Shown: positions 25,879 through 35,703 of the stretch, piece after piece
Position numbering within the stretch: position 1 is the first letter of the stretch
Layout: every line of letters begins with the position of its first letter
NCBI GenBank assembly: GCA_017470505.1
Contig: JAFUYO010000032.1
Location: forward strand, 1-53,678
DNA: 53,678 nucleotides
Direction: 5' to 3'
Origin: Butyrivibrio sp.
Lineage (GTDB): Bacteria; Bacillota; Clostridia; Lachnospirales; Lachnospiraceae
Translations under genes and position numbers: made by a program
Notes under the pieces: model-generated
What the model was told of the DNA's origin: nothing
Seen by the model: only the letters and a program-made list of their open reading frames with translations
Databases searched by the model: none

Positions 25879-28674
25879 ATGGCAGGAAAATATCTAACCA
25901 TTGGAATACTGGCACATGTTGACGCCGGCAAGACGACACTCTCAGAAGGAATGCTGTATCTTGCCGGCGCTATTAGAAATATGGGGAGGGTTGACCACAG
26001 GGATACCTTCCTTGATACCTATGAGCTGGAGAGAAGCCGCGGGATAACCATCTTTTCCAAGCAGGCGGTCTTTGATTACGGGGATGTCACCTTTACGCTT
26101 CTTGATACGCCGGGGCACTCCGACTTTTCGCCGGAAATGGAGAGGACTCTTCAGGTCCTGGACATGGCAGTTCTCATCATAAGCGCAAGGGACGGCGTGA
26201 CAAGTCAGGCAAAGGTTCTTTTTAAGCTCCTTGAGCACTACAGGGTGCCCTTTGTCATATTTGTAAATAAGATGGACCAGCTCGTCTCAGGTTCGGGAGA
26301 GCAAGACGCCGGCGTAGATGAGGGCACCAGGAAGGAACTCATTTCAAAGATAAAGGAAGGGCTCGGAGCTCACGTCGTTGATTTTACAGAAGGAACTGAC
26401 AGACCCGATGTACAGGAGGAGCTCGCAGTCTGCGACGATGCTCTCCTCGAGGGCTTCTTTGAAGGGCATAAGATAACACGGGATGAGGTAAAAGAGCTGA
26501 TCCGCGAAAGGAAGTGTTTTCCGTGTCTTTTTGGCTCCGCGCTTAAGATGGAGGGAGTAAAAGAGCTGCTGGATCTGATCGCAGACTATTCCACCAGAGA
26601 AACTAAGGGGCGAAAAGATGCGGGATCGGGCGCACCCGTGGCAGGGAGCCCTGCTGCCGGCGCACCGAAAGGAGAAGAAGGGGAAGATACTTCATTTGGC
26701 GCGCGCGTTTTTAAGATCAGCAGGGAGGGACAACTGCGCCTGACGCACATGAAGATCACAAGCGGCTCTCTTAAGATACGGGACCGCTACGGCGATGAGA
26801 AGATAGATCAGATAAGAATATACTCAGGAGATAAATATACGGCGGTTCAGGAGGCGACAGAAGGAATGATCTGCGCTGTCACCGGGCTGTCACACACGAG
26901 AGCGGGTCAGGGCCTCGGGAATCTTGACAGCAGTGAGATATCAGAGATACTTCAGCCCATTCTCTCAGCGGCGCTCATACTTCCGGAAGAGGCGGATGTA
27001 ACTGTTGTCTACAGGCAGCTAAAGAGCCTCGAAGAGGAGGAGCCGATGCTCAGCGTCAGGCTGAACGAAGCTACGGGTGACATAGAGGTGCAGATAATGG
27101 GCGAGGTGCAGAAGGAGATACTAAAGCACCTGTTAAAGACCAGGTTCGGTCTGGAAGTTTCCTTCGGGCCGGGGCACGTGGTCTACAAGGAGACAATAGC
27201 TGAGCCGGCGGAGGGAGTCGGGCACTTTGAGCCACTGCGCCACTACGCTGAGGTTCATCTCCTCTTAGAGCCCGCAGAGCCCGGCAGCGGCATTGTGATC
27301 GACAACAGATGCAGCACGGATGTGCTCTCTCTGAACTGGCAGAGACTGATCCTGACCCACATCGCCGAGAAAAAACACGTCGGTGTTCTGACAGGATCAG
27401 AGCTCACCGATGTTAAGATAACTCTTTTAACAGGGCGCGCCCACGAAAAGCACACGGAGGGCGGTGACTTCAGACAGGCCACCTACAGGGCGATAAGGCA
27501 GGGGCTTATGCAGACGAGGAGCGTGCTGCTCGAGCCTGTATTTGACTACCGCTGTGAGCTGCCCCAGGAGTTTGTCGGGAGGGCCATGAGCGATTTTGAG
27601 AGAATGAACGGACAGGTAATGCCACCTGAGATTTCCGGAAATACGGCAATACTCACAGGGAGGGTTCCTGCGGCCTGCCTCGGGGACTATGCATCTACCC
27701 TCTCGGCCTTCACAAAGGGGGAGGGAAAGCTCTTTACAACGCTATCGGGCTATGCCCCCTGCCACAACACAAGGGAGATCCTCGATGAAAAGAAGTACGA
27801 CCCGGAGGCTGATCTGTCGAACACGCCGGACTCTGTATTCTGCTCGCACGGTGCGGGGATAGTGATCCCGTGGAATGAGGTTTCTTCGTACATGCATCTG
27901 CCTTTTGCTTACAGCAAAGGAATGGAGACAGTCGGGACGGATATGACGGACTCAATTGACATGGATGCCCTCAAAGACCTGCAGGCCAGGATAAAGAGAA
28001 ATGAGAAGAAGGAGAGATCCTTTGACGAGATAGAGAGGGAGATAAGGGCGACTGAGGGTGAGCTGAAGGACATCTTTGAGAGGACCTACGGCCCTGTAAA
28101 AAAGAGGACTGCTACGGAGACTACCGTCTACGAGGGGATGACGAAGGAGGAAAAGGAGGCCCGCCGCGACTTATCTGTTGAGCAGCAAAAGAGGGATAAG
28201 TACCAAAACGAGAAGGGGCAGGATCCTGATGAGTACAGGGAGTATCTGCTCGTTGACGGGTACAACATAATCTACGCTTCTGACTCACTTAAGGAGCTTG
28301 CCGCCCATGACCTCAAGGCTGCAAGGGATGCGCTGACCGACATGCTCATCAACTTCCAGGGCTACAGGAGGGAGAGAGTGATCCTTGTCTTTGACGCCTA
28401 CAGGGTCCACGGGGGAAAAGAACACGTCGAGGAGAAGGCAGGTCTTTTGACGGTATATACAAAGGAGGCGGAGACGGCGGATCAGTACATTGAGAAGGCT
28501 GCGCATGAAATCGGAAAAAAATACAGAGTCTATGTTGCTACCTCCGATGCCATCGAGCAGGTCATAGTAATGGGGAGCGGTGCCATAAGGCTCTCGGCGC
28601 GTGATTTTCTTGCGGAGATAGACAGAACAAGTCAGATGATAACGGACAGGATAGAGACTATAAAAAAATTATAA
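25879..28674 (+). CDS. TetM/EF-G-like ribosomal GTPase fused to a YacP/Rae1-like NYN nuclease domain
   Basis: A 931-residue protein with CAGGAG 8 bases before the ATG. Residues 1 to about 680 follow the elongation factor G / ribosomal protection layout: G1 AHVDAGKTT (12-20), the RGITI switch, G3 DTPGH (76-80), G4 NKMD (130-133), then domains II to V. A charged linker (about 680-785) leads to an NYN (PIN-like) domain: LLVDGYNIIYA with D793, VILVFDAYRV, TADQYIEKAA and VYVATSD. B. subtilis Rae1 (YacP), of this fold, cuts mRNA on the ribosome. The fusion therefore suggests a factor that enters the ribosomal A site and cleaves RNA or rescues stalled ribosomes. Tetracycline resistance is possible but not shown. 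Confidence 0.88.
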   Translation: MAGKYLTIGILAHVDAGKTTLSEGMLYLAGAIRNMGRVDHRDTFLDTYELERSRGITIFSKQAVFDYGDVTFTLLDTPGHSDFSPEMERTLQVLDMAVLIISARDGVTSQAKVLFKLLEHYRVPFVIFVNKMDQLVSGSGEQDAGVDEGTRKELISKIKEGLGAHVVDFTEGTDRPDVQEELAVCDDALLEGFFEGHKITRDEVKELIRERKCFPCLFGSALKMEGVKELLDLIADYSTRETKGRKDAGSGAPVAGSPAAGAPKGEEGEDTSFGARVFKISREGQLRLTHMKITSGSLKIRDRYGDEKIDQIRIYSGDKYTAVQEATEGMICAVTGLSHTRAGQGLGNLDSSEISEILQPILSAALILPEEADVTVVYRQLKSLEEEEPMLSVRLNEATGDIEVQIMGEVQKEILKHLLKTRFGLEVSFGPGHVVYKETIAEPAEGVGHFEPLRHYAEVHLLLEPAEPGSGIVIDNRCSTDVLSLNWQRLILTHIAEKKHVGVLTGSELTDVKITLLTGRAHEKHTEGGDFRQATYRAIRQGLMQTRSVLLEPVFDYRCELPQEFVGRAMSDFERMNGQVMPPEISGNTAILTGRVPAACLGDYASTLSAFTKGEGKLFTTLSGYAPCHNTREILDEKKYDPEADLSNTPDSVFCSHGAGIVIPWNEVSSYMHLPFAYSKGMETVGTDMTDSIDMDALKDLQARIKRNEKKERSFDEIEREIRATEGELKDIFERTYGPVKKRTATETTVYEGMTKEEKEARRDLSVEQQKRDKYQNEKGQDPDEYREYLLVDGYNIIYASDSLKELAAHDLKAARDALTDMLINFQGYRRERVILVFDAYRVHGGKEHVEEKAGLLTVYTKEAETADQYIEKAAHEIGKKYRVYVATSDAIEQVIVMGSGAIRLSARDFLAEIDRTSQMITDRIETIKKL

Positions 28675-28757
28675 AAAAACGACTAAATTTACACTTTTTA
28701 TAAGTAAAAAGATATACAATATATCTATGATTTTTGATTTTTCAAGGAGGTTAAGTC

Positions 28758-30527
28758 ATGAACAAAAAGGGTAACTCTGGAACAAAAGCGCCTCTGGGCG
28801 TATTGCTTTTAGGTGCGACAGCAGCACTGGCAATCGCTCTTATTGCGGCTATCTTAATCAGCAGCACGAGGATGAAGATGATCGAGCAGCAGGATGAGCA
28901 TGTTTACTACGATATGCTCTATACGATCAGCTCGGATCTCATCAATGCAGACAGGGATCTCTATCAGGCGATGCTGGCAGCTACTGAGAAGCTCGCATAC
29001 GGTGAGCACGTCGATGCAACGATGATTCAGGGATATGTCACTGAATACAAGGAAAATGCACAGCAGGCACTTGACGGCGTCAACAATGCGGCTGCCATCG
29101 CCCGGAATGACGACTATCTATACAATACACTAAAGGATAACGACGGAGAATCGTTTTCAACCCTGGCGAGTAACTTCCAGGCGCAGTACAACGCATGGAT
29201 GTCCAGCTATGATGTAGCGACAGGTACAGGAGACATCGAGGCGTTCGACAGGAACTTCGAGGCCACAAGAGAATACATCAGCGATATGTCAGATATCGTT
29301 GAGCAGTGGGCTGTTGCTGAGAAGAAAGCCAATGAGGATTCTACAGACAGGAGCATCCTGATAGCTGCAATCATATTCATCGTCATCGCTGTTGTTCTCG
29401 TTGGAGTAACTGTTATCATCATCATGAACATATTAAAGACACTCAAGCAGATGACGGCTGACGTAAAGAGACTGTCCGAGGGTGACTTTGTTACGAAGAT
29501 CAACGCAAACAGCTTTATTGTTGAGTTCTCCGACATCATGTTAGCTCTTGAGAGCATGAGGCACGAGCTCAGAAATGCCCTGGTGAAGGTCATCAGCCAC
29601 GCCGACAGTGTTAACACCAAGGCAGAGCTTGCCAAGGATTCAATCTCGAGCTCACAGAAGACGACCACAGATATCAGCTCCGCAGTCAACGACCTTGCGA
29701 CAGGAGCTACAGCAATGGCAGAGGATGTACAGAGCACATCTTCAGTTACAGTCAATATCGGATCATCGGTTGACAACGTTCTCGACTCTGCAAATGCAAA
29801 CCTCGAGAGAGGAAGGCACGTATACGAGGAGTCAACAAGAGTCAAGGATCAGCTCGAGCAGATCAAGGTTCAGGATCAGAAGAACGATGAGATGGCATCT
29901 CAGGTTGCAGATTCCGTCAACGAGACAGCAGCAGTTGTAGCACAGATTTCTACAGCAGCTGAGTCCATCATCTCAATCGCAAGCCAGACAAACCTCCTCG
30001 CCCTCAACGCATCAATCGAGGCTGCAAGAGCAGGAGAAGCAGGTAAGGGATTTGCGGTAGTTGCAGACAACATCAAGGATCTTGCAGGCGATACCAACAA
30101 CCTGGCCGGTGAGATAACCAACATGCTTTCAACGATCACTGATTACTCCAATAAGAATAAAGAACTCACCGAGGCCATCAAGGGTGCAATCACCAATGAG
30201 ACCACAGCTCTTGAAGAGATGAGCCTGTCCTTTGATGAGATGCTCACACTCCTTCGCGAGACAGAGGAAGGCAACAAGCAGATCGTAGAGCTCGTAGAGG
30301 GCATGAACGCAGACAAGGAGAACATCATGAACTCCGTAGAGTCACTCTCGAGTATCTCCGAGGAGAACGCAGCTTCAACCCAGGAGACAAGCGCATCCCT
30401 GATGCAGCTCGACAGCAACATGGAGTCGGTTGTTCAGCAGGCAAGAGACCTCCAGCAGATAGCAGAAGAACTCACCGCCAACGTAAAATACTTCAAGGTC
30501 GAGCTTCCTGAGGGCGGCCGCAGGTAA
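28758..30527 (+). CDS. Methyl-accepting chemotaxis protein
   Basis: A 589-residue receptor. Membrane helices lie at about 12-34 and 200-222, enclosing an extracellular sensor of about 165 mostly helical residues (four-helix-bundle type). A HAMP segment follows ([17 protein letters not shown]), then the signalling coiled coil with the conserved tip [19 protein letters not shown]. It has no C-terminal CheR-tethering pentapeptide. AAGGAGG precedes the ATG. It would signal to CheA/CheW encoded elsewhere; a CheX-like/CheY-like pair is about 4 kb downstream. It is a single gene, convergent with GH105 across a long palindrome. The ligand is unknown. Confidence 0.94.
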   Translation: MNKKGNSGTKAPLGVLLLGATAALAIALIAAILISSTRMKMIEQQDEHVYYDMLYTISSDLINADRDLYQAMLAATEKLAYGEHVDATMIQGYVTEYKENAQQALDGVNNAAAIARNDDYLYNTLKDNDGESFSTLASNFQAQYNAWMSSYDVATGTGDIEAFDRNFEATREYISDMSDIVEQWAVAEKKANEDSTDRSILIAAIIFIVIAVVLVGVTVIIIMNILKTLKQMTADVKRLSEGDFVTKINANSFIVEFSDIMLALESMRHELRNALVKVISHADSVNTKAELAKDSISSSQKTTTDISSAVNDLATGATAMAEDVQSTSSVTVNIGSSVDNVLDSANANLERGRHVYEESTRVKDQLEQIKVQDQKNDEMASQVADSVNETAAVVAQISTAAESIISIASQTNLLALNASIEAARAGEAGKGFAVVADNIKDLAGDTNNLAGEITNMLSTITDYSNKNKELTEAIKGAITNETTALEEMSLSFDEMLTLLRETEEGNKQIVELVEGMNADKENIMNSVESLSSISEENAASTQETSASLMQLDSNMESVVQQARDLQQIAEELTANVKYFKVELPEGGRR

Positions 30528-30579
30528 ATCCTGGCCAGGTCACTTTCGGCGGCAGTTTGTGAACAGATATGTTTGCTCA

Positions 30580-30811
30580 CTTTGACTGCGGCGTGATAGG
30601 GCCGGGAGAAACCACAAATAATATATATGTTCGCTCCTCGGTCGTTGTGATTTGCTAAAATTCAAAAACAGAAGAACACCTCATTTCATGTTATTCAGAG
30701 AAATCGGTGTTCTTCTGTTTTTTTATTTTGCAAATCATCGCCTCCTCAGCAAGCTCACATATATATCATTTGTGGCTTCTCCCTCACCTAACCATCTGCC
30801 GCAGGCCAAAG
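30580..30811. repeat. 232-bp imperfect palindrome with a central bidirectional terminator
   Basis: Arms 30580-30680 and 30706-30811 match with few changes: GGAGAAACCACAAATAATAT against the complement of ATATCATTTGTGGCTTCTCC, and GTGATTTGC near the centre. The core AAAACAGAAGAACACC (30665-30680) / GGTGTTCTTCTGTTTT (30706-30721), with T residues after it, is a strong terminator. It fills the space between the convergent chemotaxis receptor and GH105 genes. Confidence 0.8.
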
Positions 30812-30856
30812 GCAGTAAATCATATGATTGCAAAAAATATTTCCTGGCCGCGAGGG

Positions 30857-31999
30857 TCAGCCTCGGCGGAGGATTTCTGTGTAGGCGAGGATGAGGGGGG
30901 CGACGCCCTTGGCCTCGTTCTCGACAACGGGCTCTGAGAAGTAGTACTCAAGGGAGCCGTCTCTGTGGTCTTTGCCGCCGAGTCCCGCAACGAGGCAGAT
31001 GCCGCCGAGCTTCGGTGAGCCGTCCTCGTTTCTTGAGAGGTACTTCTGTGTTATGCCGTCGAAGGCCTTCATTGCGACATCCTCGAATCTCTTTGGAATA
31101 AAGCCTAGCCTTACGCCCTTTAAGAGACCGTATGCGATCAGCGCTGTTCCTGAGGTCTCGAGGTAGTTTCTCTCATCATCTTTTTTGTCAACAACCTGAT
31201 AGAACATTCCGCTCTCATCCTGGAAGGGGATGAGGGAGTCCGCAAGGTCTTTGAGCATGGTCTGAAGATATCTCATCTCGTAGTACATGGACTCGTCCAT
31301 GGCTTCTGCGGTATCTACAAGTGAAACCGTGAACCAGCCGAGGGCGCGGAGCCAGAAGTTCGGTGAGAGTCCTGTCTCTTTGTCAGCCCAGTACATCTCC
31401 CTGCTCTCGTCGTAGCCGTGGTAGTAGAGACCTGTTTTGCTGTCTTTCATGAGAGCCTCAACATTCTTGAACTGCTTGAAGGAATCAAGACAGCCCTGCA
31501 TCTTGTTGTAGCGCCGCTCGTACTCCATGTAGAAGGGCTGGGCCATGTACATTCCGTCAAGCCAGACCTGATAAGGGTAGATCTGCTTGTGCCAGAAGTT
31601 GCCCGCCTTGGTCCTGGGCATCGTCTCGAGCTGGCCTCTTGCCGTATCCATGGCCTTTCTGTATTTCTCCCTGCCTGTGAGGTCATAGAGTTTGAACAGA
31701 TTCTTGGAGGGGTTGATGTTATCGAGGTTGTACTCCTTGGGATCGTAGGTCTTGATGGAGCCGTCGTCCTGAACGAACCAGGACACAAACCTGTCCGCGA
31801 AATCAAGGTATTTGTTGTTCCCTGTCATCTCGTAGAGAGAGAGAACAGACGTTATCATGCAGCCGTCGATGTAGTTCCAGGTGTTGGGTTTGCCTGAAAG
31901 GATTTTCTCCTTGTTCCAGAAGGGGTGCTCTGCGTCTGACTTCTCAAGCAGATAGTCAACGTATTCGTCGAGCATTTTGTAGGTTTCTTCTCTTGTCAT
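30857..31999 (-). CDS. GH105 (GH88/105) unsaturated glycuronyl hydrolase
   Basis: A 380-residue cytoplasmic (alpha/alpha)6-barrel hydrolase, probably removing unsaturated galacturonate or glucuronate from oligosaccharides made by lyases on pectin-type polymers. Visible are WNYIDGCMITSVLSLYE, YQVWLDGMYMAQPFYMEY (catalytic Asp), SPNFWLRALGWF and SGTALIAYGLLKG. ATG 31999 is chosen since GGAG lies 7 bases upstream; in-frame ATG and TTG further up lack a site. A LacI-type palindrome sits just upstream, suggesting sugar control. It fits a plant-polysaccharide degrader. There is no signal peptide, so substrate must be imported first. Confidence 0.88.
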   Translation of the reverse strand: MTREETYKMLDEYVDYLLEKSDAEHPFWNKEKILSGKPNTWNYIDGCMITSVLSLYEMTGNNKYLDFADRFVSWFVQDDGSIKTYDPKEYNLDNINPSKNLFKLYDLTGREKYRKAMDTARGQLETMPRTKAGNFWHKQIYPYQVWLDGMYMAQPFYMEYERRYNKMQGCLDSFKQFKNVEALMKDSKTGLYYHGYDESREMYWADKETGLSPNFWLRALGWFTVSLVDTAEAMDESMYYEMRYLQTMLKDLADSLIPFQDESGMFYQVVDKKDDERNYLETSGTALIAYGLLKGVRLGFIPKRFEDVAMKAFDGITQKYLSRNEDGSPKLGGICLVAGLGGKDHRDGSLEYYFSEPVVENEAKGVAPLILAYTEILRRG

Positions 32000-32034
32000 T
32001 TGATTCTCCATTTCCCGATGCAAATCACGCTAAT

Positions 32035-32050
32035 ATGTAAGTGCTTACAT
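32035..32050. promoter_or_regulatory. LacI/CcpA-type operator
   Basis: ATGTAAGTGCTTACAT is a 16-base near-perfect palindrome close to the cre-like / LacI-family consensus TGTAANCGNTTACA. It lies 36 bases before the GH105 start and just upstream of the divergent aminopeptidase promoter. Confidence 0.55.
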
Positions 32051-32051
32051 T

Positions 32052-32081
32052 TTAACACATTATTTGAAAATATGGTATACT
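32052..32081 (+). promoter_or_regulatory. Promoter of the M18 aminopeptidase gene
   Basis: TTAACA (32052-32057), 18 bases, TATACT (32076-32081), about 45 bases before the start codon. Confidence 0.5.
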
Positions 32082-32125
32082 ATATTTCCGGGTTTAGGCA
32101 TAATAAAAACAGGAGAATATAACCG

Positions 32126-33391
32126 ATGGAACAGAGTATTACAGACAGGATGCTGTCGTTTATTGACAGCTCGCCGTCTGCCTTTCATGTTGCAGATAAC
32201 ATAAAAAAGGAGCTTGAAAAAGCAGGGTTCACTGAGCTTAAGGAGAGAGATAAGTGGGAACTTGGCAGCGGAAGCTATTATGTGATAAGAGGGGAATCCT
32301 CTGTCATTTCTTTCAGAATCCCAAAGAGAGATTTCAAGGGCTTTCACATAATCGCAAGCCACAGTGACTCCCCCTCTTTCAAGATAAAAGAAAACCCTGA
32401 GATGCCCGGGGGAGCCTATGTAAGGCTCGGGTCAGAGAAGTACGGAGGAATGTTATGCGCTCCGTGGTTTGACAGACCTCTCTCTGTGGCGGGAAGGCTC
32501 GTGGTATCAGGTGGTGATGAGGTAAAGAGCTTGCTTGTTGATGTTGACAGAGATCTGTGCATGCTTCCGTCTCTTGCCATTCACATGAACCGCGAGGCCA
32601 ACGATGGATACAAGTACAATGCCCAGAGGGATATGCAGCCCGTGTTCGGGGACATCTCGTCAAAAGAGAGCTTTTTTACGCTTGTTGCAGAGGCTGCCGG
32701 CGTGGAAGCAAAAGATATTTTAAGTCACGATCTCTTTTTGTACAACAGGGTGAAGCCGACTTACTGGGGGGCGAATCGTGAGTTCATCGCAAGCTCCCGT
32801 CTTGATGACCAGGAGTGCGTGTTTTTAACTCTCACAGGGCTGCTTGATGCAGAGCCTGTTGACTATGTCTCTATGCACTGCGTTTTCGACAACGAGGAGG
32901 TTGGAAGCGGAACCAGACAGGGCGCGGACTCCACCTTTTTAAAGGACACTCTGAAGAGGATAAACGAGTCGCTCTCAAGGAGCATGCAGGAGTATCACAT
33001 GGCGGTCGCGGACAGCTTCATGATATCGGCAGACAATGCACATGCGGTTCACCCGAGCTACGAGGACAAGGCGGATCCTGTGAACAGACCTGTCATGAAC
33101 GGCGGTATTGTCATAAAATACAACGCCAATCAGAAGTACACAACGGATGCCGTGTCGGCTGCGCAGTTTAAGCTTTTGTGCAAAGAGGCCGGGGTTCCCT
33201 TCCAGACCTTTACCAACAGGTCGGATATGCCGGGGGGATCGACTCTTGGCAATATTTCCACGGCTCACGTATCGCTGAATGCGGTGGACATAGGACTTGC
33301 CCAGCTGGCGATGCACTCGCCCTACGAGTCGGCAGGCGCAAGGGACCCTGAGTACCTGTCTAAAGTCAGCAGGGTCTTTTACTCAAAGTGA
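32126..33391 (+). CDS. M18 family metallo-aminopeptidase
   Basis: A 421-residue cytoplasmic peptidase that removes N-terminal residues, typically acidic ones, from peptides. Metal ligands are visible in IIASHSDSPSFK (His), SSRLDDQEC (Asp), FDNEEVGSGTRQGADS (Glu pair), MISADNAHAVHP and the C-terminal STAHVSLNAVD (His). Length is normal for the family. ACAGGAG precedes the ATG. The SseB-domain gene starts 56 bases later and may be cotranscribed. Confidence 0.92.
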   Translation: MEQSITDRMLSFIDSSPSAFHVADNIKKELEKAGFTELKERDKWELGSGSYYVIRGESSVISFRIPKRDFKGFHIIASHSDSPSFKIKENPEMPGGAYVRLGSEKYGGMLCAPWFDRPLSVAGRLVVSGGDEVKSLLVDVDRDLCMLPSLAIHMNREANDGYKYNAQRDMQPVFGDISSKESFFTLVAEAAGVEAKDILSHDLFLYNRVKPTYWGANREFIASSRLDDQECVFLTLTGLLDAEPVDYVSMHCVFDNEEVGSGTRQGADSTFLKDTLKRINESLSRSMQEYHMAVADSFMISADNAHAVHPSYEDKADPVNRPVMNGGIVIKYNANQKYTTDAVSAAQFKLLCKEAGVPFQTFTNRSDMPGGSTLGNISTAHVSLNAVDIGLAQLAMHSPYESAGARDPEYLSKVSRVFYSK

Positions 33392-33447
33392 AAAGCTATG
33401 TTGTTACCGGTCGGGAACTGAACAGTAACGTTTATTTTGGAGGAATT

Positions 33448-34725
33448 ATGGGATTATTTGATATGTTTGGAAAAAAGAATGAGAAAGAGGCCGAAGAGGA
33501 GAGAAAAAAAGAGCTTCTTTCACAGAAGCAGGAGGCCTCTGACACCGCAAGGAAGGCACACGAGGGAATGGAGTGGCCCGTGATACAGAGGATCAATCCC
33601 GTCAACATACAGGATGGAGATGCCGGTGTGATCGGGGAGACAGTGCCTGAAGAGCGCAAGGATGAGCTTGGGCAGATGATCTACGATGAGGATATACCTG
33701 CGGACAGCCTTAAGTTTTTAAACAGCCAGGAGCTTTTATTCATCCTGACAGCGCTTGAGATGTTCAACAAAAAAGCTCCTCTTCCGGGTTTTGAGACCAA
33801 TCACAGAAAGATATACAACGAGGTTCTGGGAAGGATACGTGATGCGAAGGAGCTGTATGTGCTCTACGACAAGACTTCCGGGTTTCCCTTCATAGATCAC
33901 GGCTTTGCCAATGTGTACTTTGATGAGGAGCTTGCAGGCAAGGCAGTTGACCTCTTTACAAGGCAGTTCCGTAAACTCGAGGCGAGAAAGACCGTAACGC
34001 TCAGCGAGGATACCACCAAGACGGGATTTTTTGACTTCCTGTACTACATCGGAGTGGAGAACCTGATCGTCGACAACGGTGGATACAGGGCGAGGTTTAA
34101 GAGGAGCGAGATCACGGCGGCGCCCGGTGAATGGAATAACGACAAAAAGCCAGATATGCCGATCAATCCCAAGCTCAATTTTGCCATGATCGATTTCTTT
34201 GAGGAGATGAGGTGGCCCGTCAAGTACGAGAAGAGGGATGAAGTATTAAAGGCCAAAGAGAGGCGCATGCTCACTCTCATCGGAGGGAGCAGGTTCATCG
34301 TACCCATACAGCACGACGGCCCTGCGGAGGTCATGGAGGACGGCCGCATCAAGCTGACCAAAGACAGCAGGATCAAGTTCCTTGTGATGAAGACCGGGGA
34401 TAACAAGGAGTTTATACCCGTGTTCACAGACGGCTTCTCCCTGGCAGGCTTTGGAAAGGGCAAGGAATTTGGAGTCGGAGTGTTCGGTTTTGAGGATCTT
34501 GTCCGCTTCGTTCAGGACAAGGACGGCGTAATGATCAATCCCTCGGGGCAGCAGGTTGTGCTGACCAGGGACAGGATGATGGCTCTTCACCACGCTTCGA
34601 GCCAGGCACAGGCACTTAAGAAGAAAAACAGTGCCGGGCAAAAGGCGGCCCGGTCCGCCGATGCTGCAGTTGCACAGGCTGTCAACAAGGCTGTGAAAAA
34701 AATGAATGAAGAGAAAAAGGATTAA
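33448..34725 (+). CDS. SseB-domain protein of unknown function
   Basis: A 425-residue soluble protein. ATG 33448 is preferred (TTGGAGGAA 4-8 bases upstream); an in-frame ATG 20 codons earlier overlaps the peptidase stop. The N-terminal 60 residues are highly charged (KKNEKEAEEERKKEL). Residues about 285-400 resemble the SseB N-terminal domain (FIVPIQHDG, FIPVFTDGFSLAGF, GVMINPSGQQVVLTRD). The C-terminus is Lys/Ala-rich. SseB-type domains have no settled biochemical role. It probably shares an operon with the aminopeptidase. Confidence 0.7.
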   Translation: MGLFDMFGKKNEKEAEEERKKELLSQKQEASDTARKAHEGMEWPVIQRINPVNIQDGDAGVIGETVPEERKDELGQMIYDEDIPADSLKFLNSQELLFILTALEMFNKKAPLPGFETNHRKIYNEVLGRIRDAKELYVLYDKTSGFPFIDHGFANVYFDEELAGKAVDLFTRQFRKLEARKTVTLSEDTTKTGFFDFLYYIGVENLIVDNGGYRARFKRSEITAAPGEWNNDKKPDMPINPKLNFAMIDFFEEMRWPVKYEKRDEVLKAKERRMLTLIGGSRFIVPIQHDGPAEVMEDGRIKLTKDSRIKFLVMKTGDNKEFIPVFTDGFSLAGFGKGKEFGVGVFGFEDLVRFVQDKDGVMINPSGQQVVLTRDRMMALHHASSQAQALKKKNSAGQKAARSADAAVAQAVNKAVKKMNEEKKD

Positions 34726-34812
34726 CTTGTTTATGCGCTGAAAGTGGTCTAAAATTGAATAGTAGTATAGTCTGTTTTTTTCAGGTGTACGACAGGTGAA
34801 GGAGCGGAAATT

Positions 34813-35703
34813 ATGTTGGATCGACTGATTGGGACGTTTCTTGTCGAGCAGGGGGAGCTGTCAAAAACACAGCTGATGGAAGCCTACAGGCTTCAGGAAT
34901 CAAATAGGGCCAAGCTCGGTGTAATCGCGGTGGCTGAGAAGCTCATGTCAATTGCCCAGGCTGAGCAGGTCAACACGCTCCAGACTTCGATGGACAAGCG
35001 CTTTGGTGATATCGCGATCGAAAAGGGGTATCTGTCCAAGGCTCAGGTTGAGAGACTTTTGGAGCTTCAGGGCAATTCCTATCTGGCTTTCCTTCAGGCT
35101 GTCGTTGATCTTGGATTCATGACAATGGAGAGACTTTCGGAGGTTGAGAGTGACTATCAGAAGAGGAACGGCTACACTGAGAGCGATATGGCAGCCCTCA
35201 AGACGGGGGATGTCGAGCAGGCTGTTCCGATCTTTCTTCACACGGATGATCCTGTGTTTAAGGCCATGTTTTCCATGGGTATCAAGAATATGTACAGACT
35301 CGTTGACAACCATGTATTCGTTGGCAATACATATACTGCCAGGGTTATCAAGGATGAGGTACTCAGCTATCAGAGATTCCACGGCGATCAGAGCGCTGTT
35401 GTTGCGATATCCGGCAAGTATGAGGATGTACGCAAGATGGCTGTAGCCTATACCAAGGAGGAGTTCGTTGAGACGAGGGAGGACGCGCTTGATGCGACGT
35501 GCGAGCTCATAAACTGCATCAACGGACTCTATGCTACTGAGCAGAGCAAGTCCGATGCGAAGATAGAGCTGGAGCCTCCGAATTTTAATGTGAGTTTTGC
35601 AGAGGCTACAAGCGATGAGATGGTTGTTATGCCGGTCTATATCTGCGGAGGTGAAGTCAAGTACATTATCGCTATTTCGAAGGACATTTATGTAGGCAGC
35701 TGA
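34813..35703 (+). CDS. CheX-like phosphatase with MshEN-like N-terminal repeats
   Basis: A 296-residue protein; AAGGAG lies 8 bases before the ATG. Residues about 1-105 hold two similar helical units, IGTFLVEQGELSKTQLMEAY and FGDIAIEKGYLSKAQVERLL, that resemble the MshEN module (cyclic-di-GMP binding in MshE). Residues about 150-296 look like CheX: the ExxN phosphatase motif is E231-L-I-N234 in CELINCINGLYATE, and the end is MPVYICGGEVKYIIAIS. CheX removes phosphate from CheY-type regulators. A single-domain receiver gene follows 63 bases later, and a small hairpin repeat starts at the stop codon. Confidence 0.78.
   Translation: MLDRLIGTFLVEQGELSKTQLMEAYRLQESNRAKLGVIAVAEKLMSIAQAEQVNTLQTSMDKRFGDIAIEKGYLSKAQVERLLELQGNSYLAFLQAVVDLGFMTMERLSEVESDYQKRNGYTESDMAALKTGDVEQAVPIFLHTDDPVFKAMFSMGIKNMYRLVDNHVFVGNTYTARVIKDEVLSYQRFHGDQSAVVAISGKYEDVRKMAVAYTKEEFVETREDALDATCELINCINGLYATEQSKSDAKIELEPPNFNVSFAEATSDEMVVMPVYICGGEVKYIIAISKDIYVGS

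Noticed and set aside
25879-28674. Calling the GTPase a tetracycline resistance determinant
   Set aside because: It is related to ribosomal protection proteins, but the NYN fusion and divergence do not show drug-specific loops; resistance cannot be read from sequence.
28675-28757. Sigma-D type flagellar promoter before the chemotaxis receptor
   Set aside because: A TAAA-like element is present but no GCCGATAT-like -10 lies at 15-16 bases. A weak sigma-A match is equally likely, so neither is listed.
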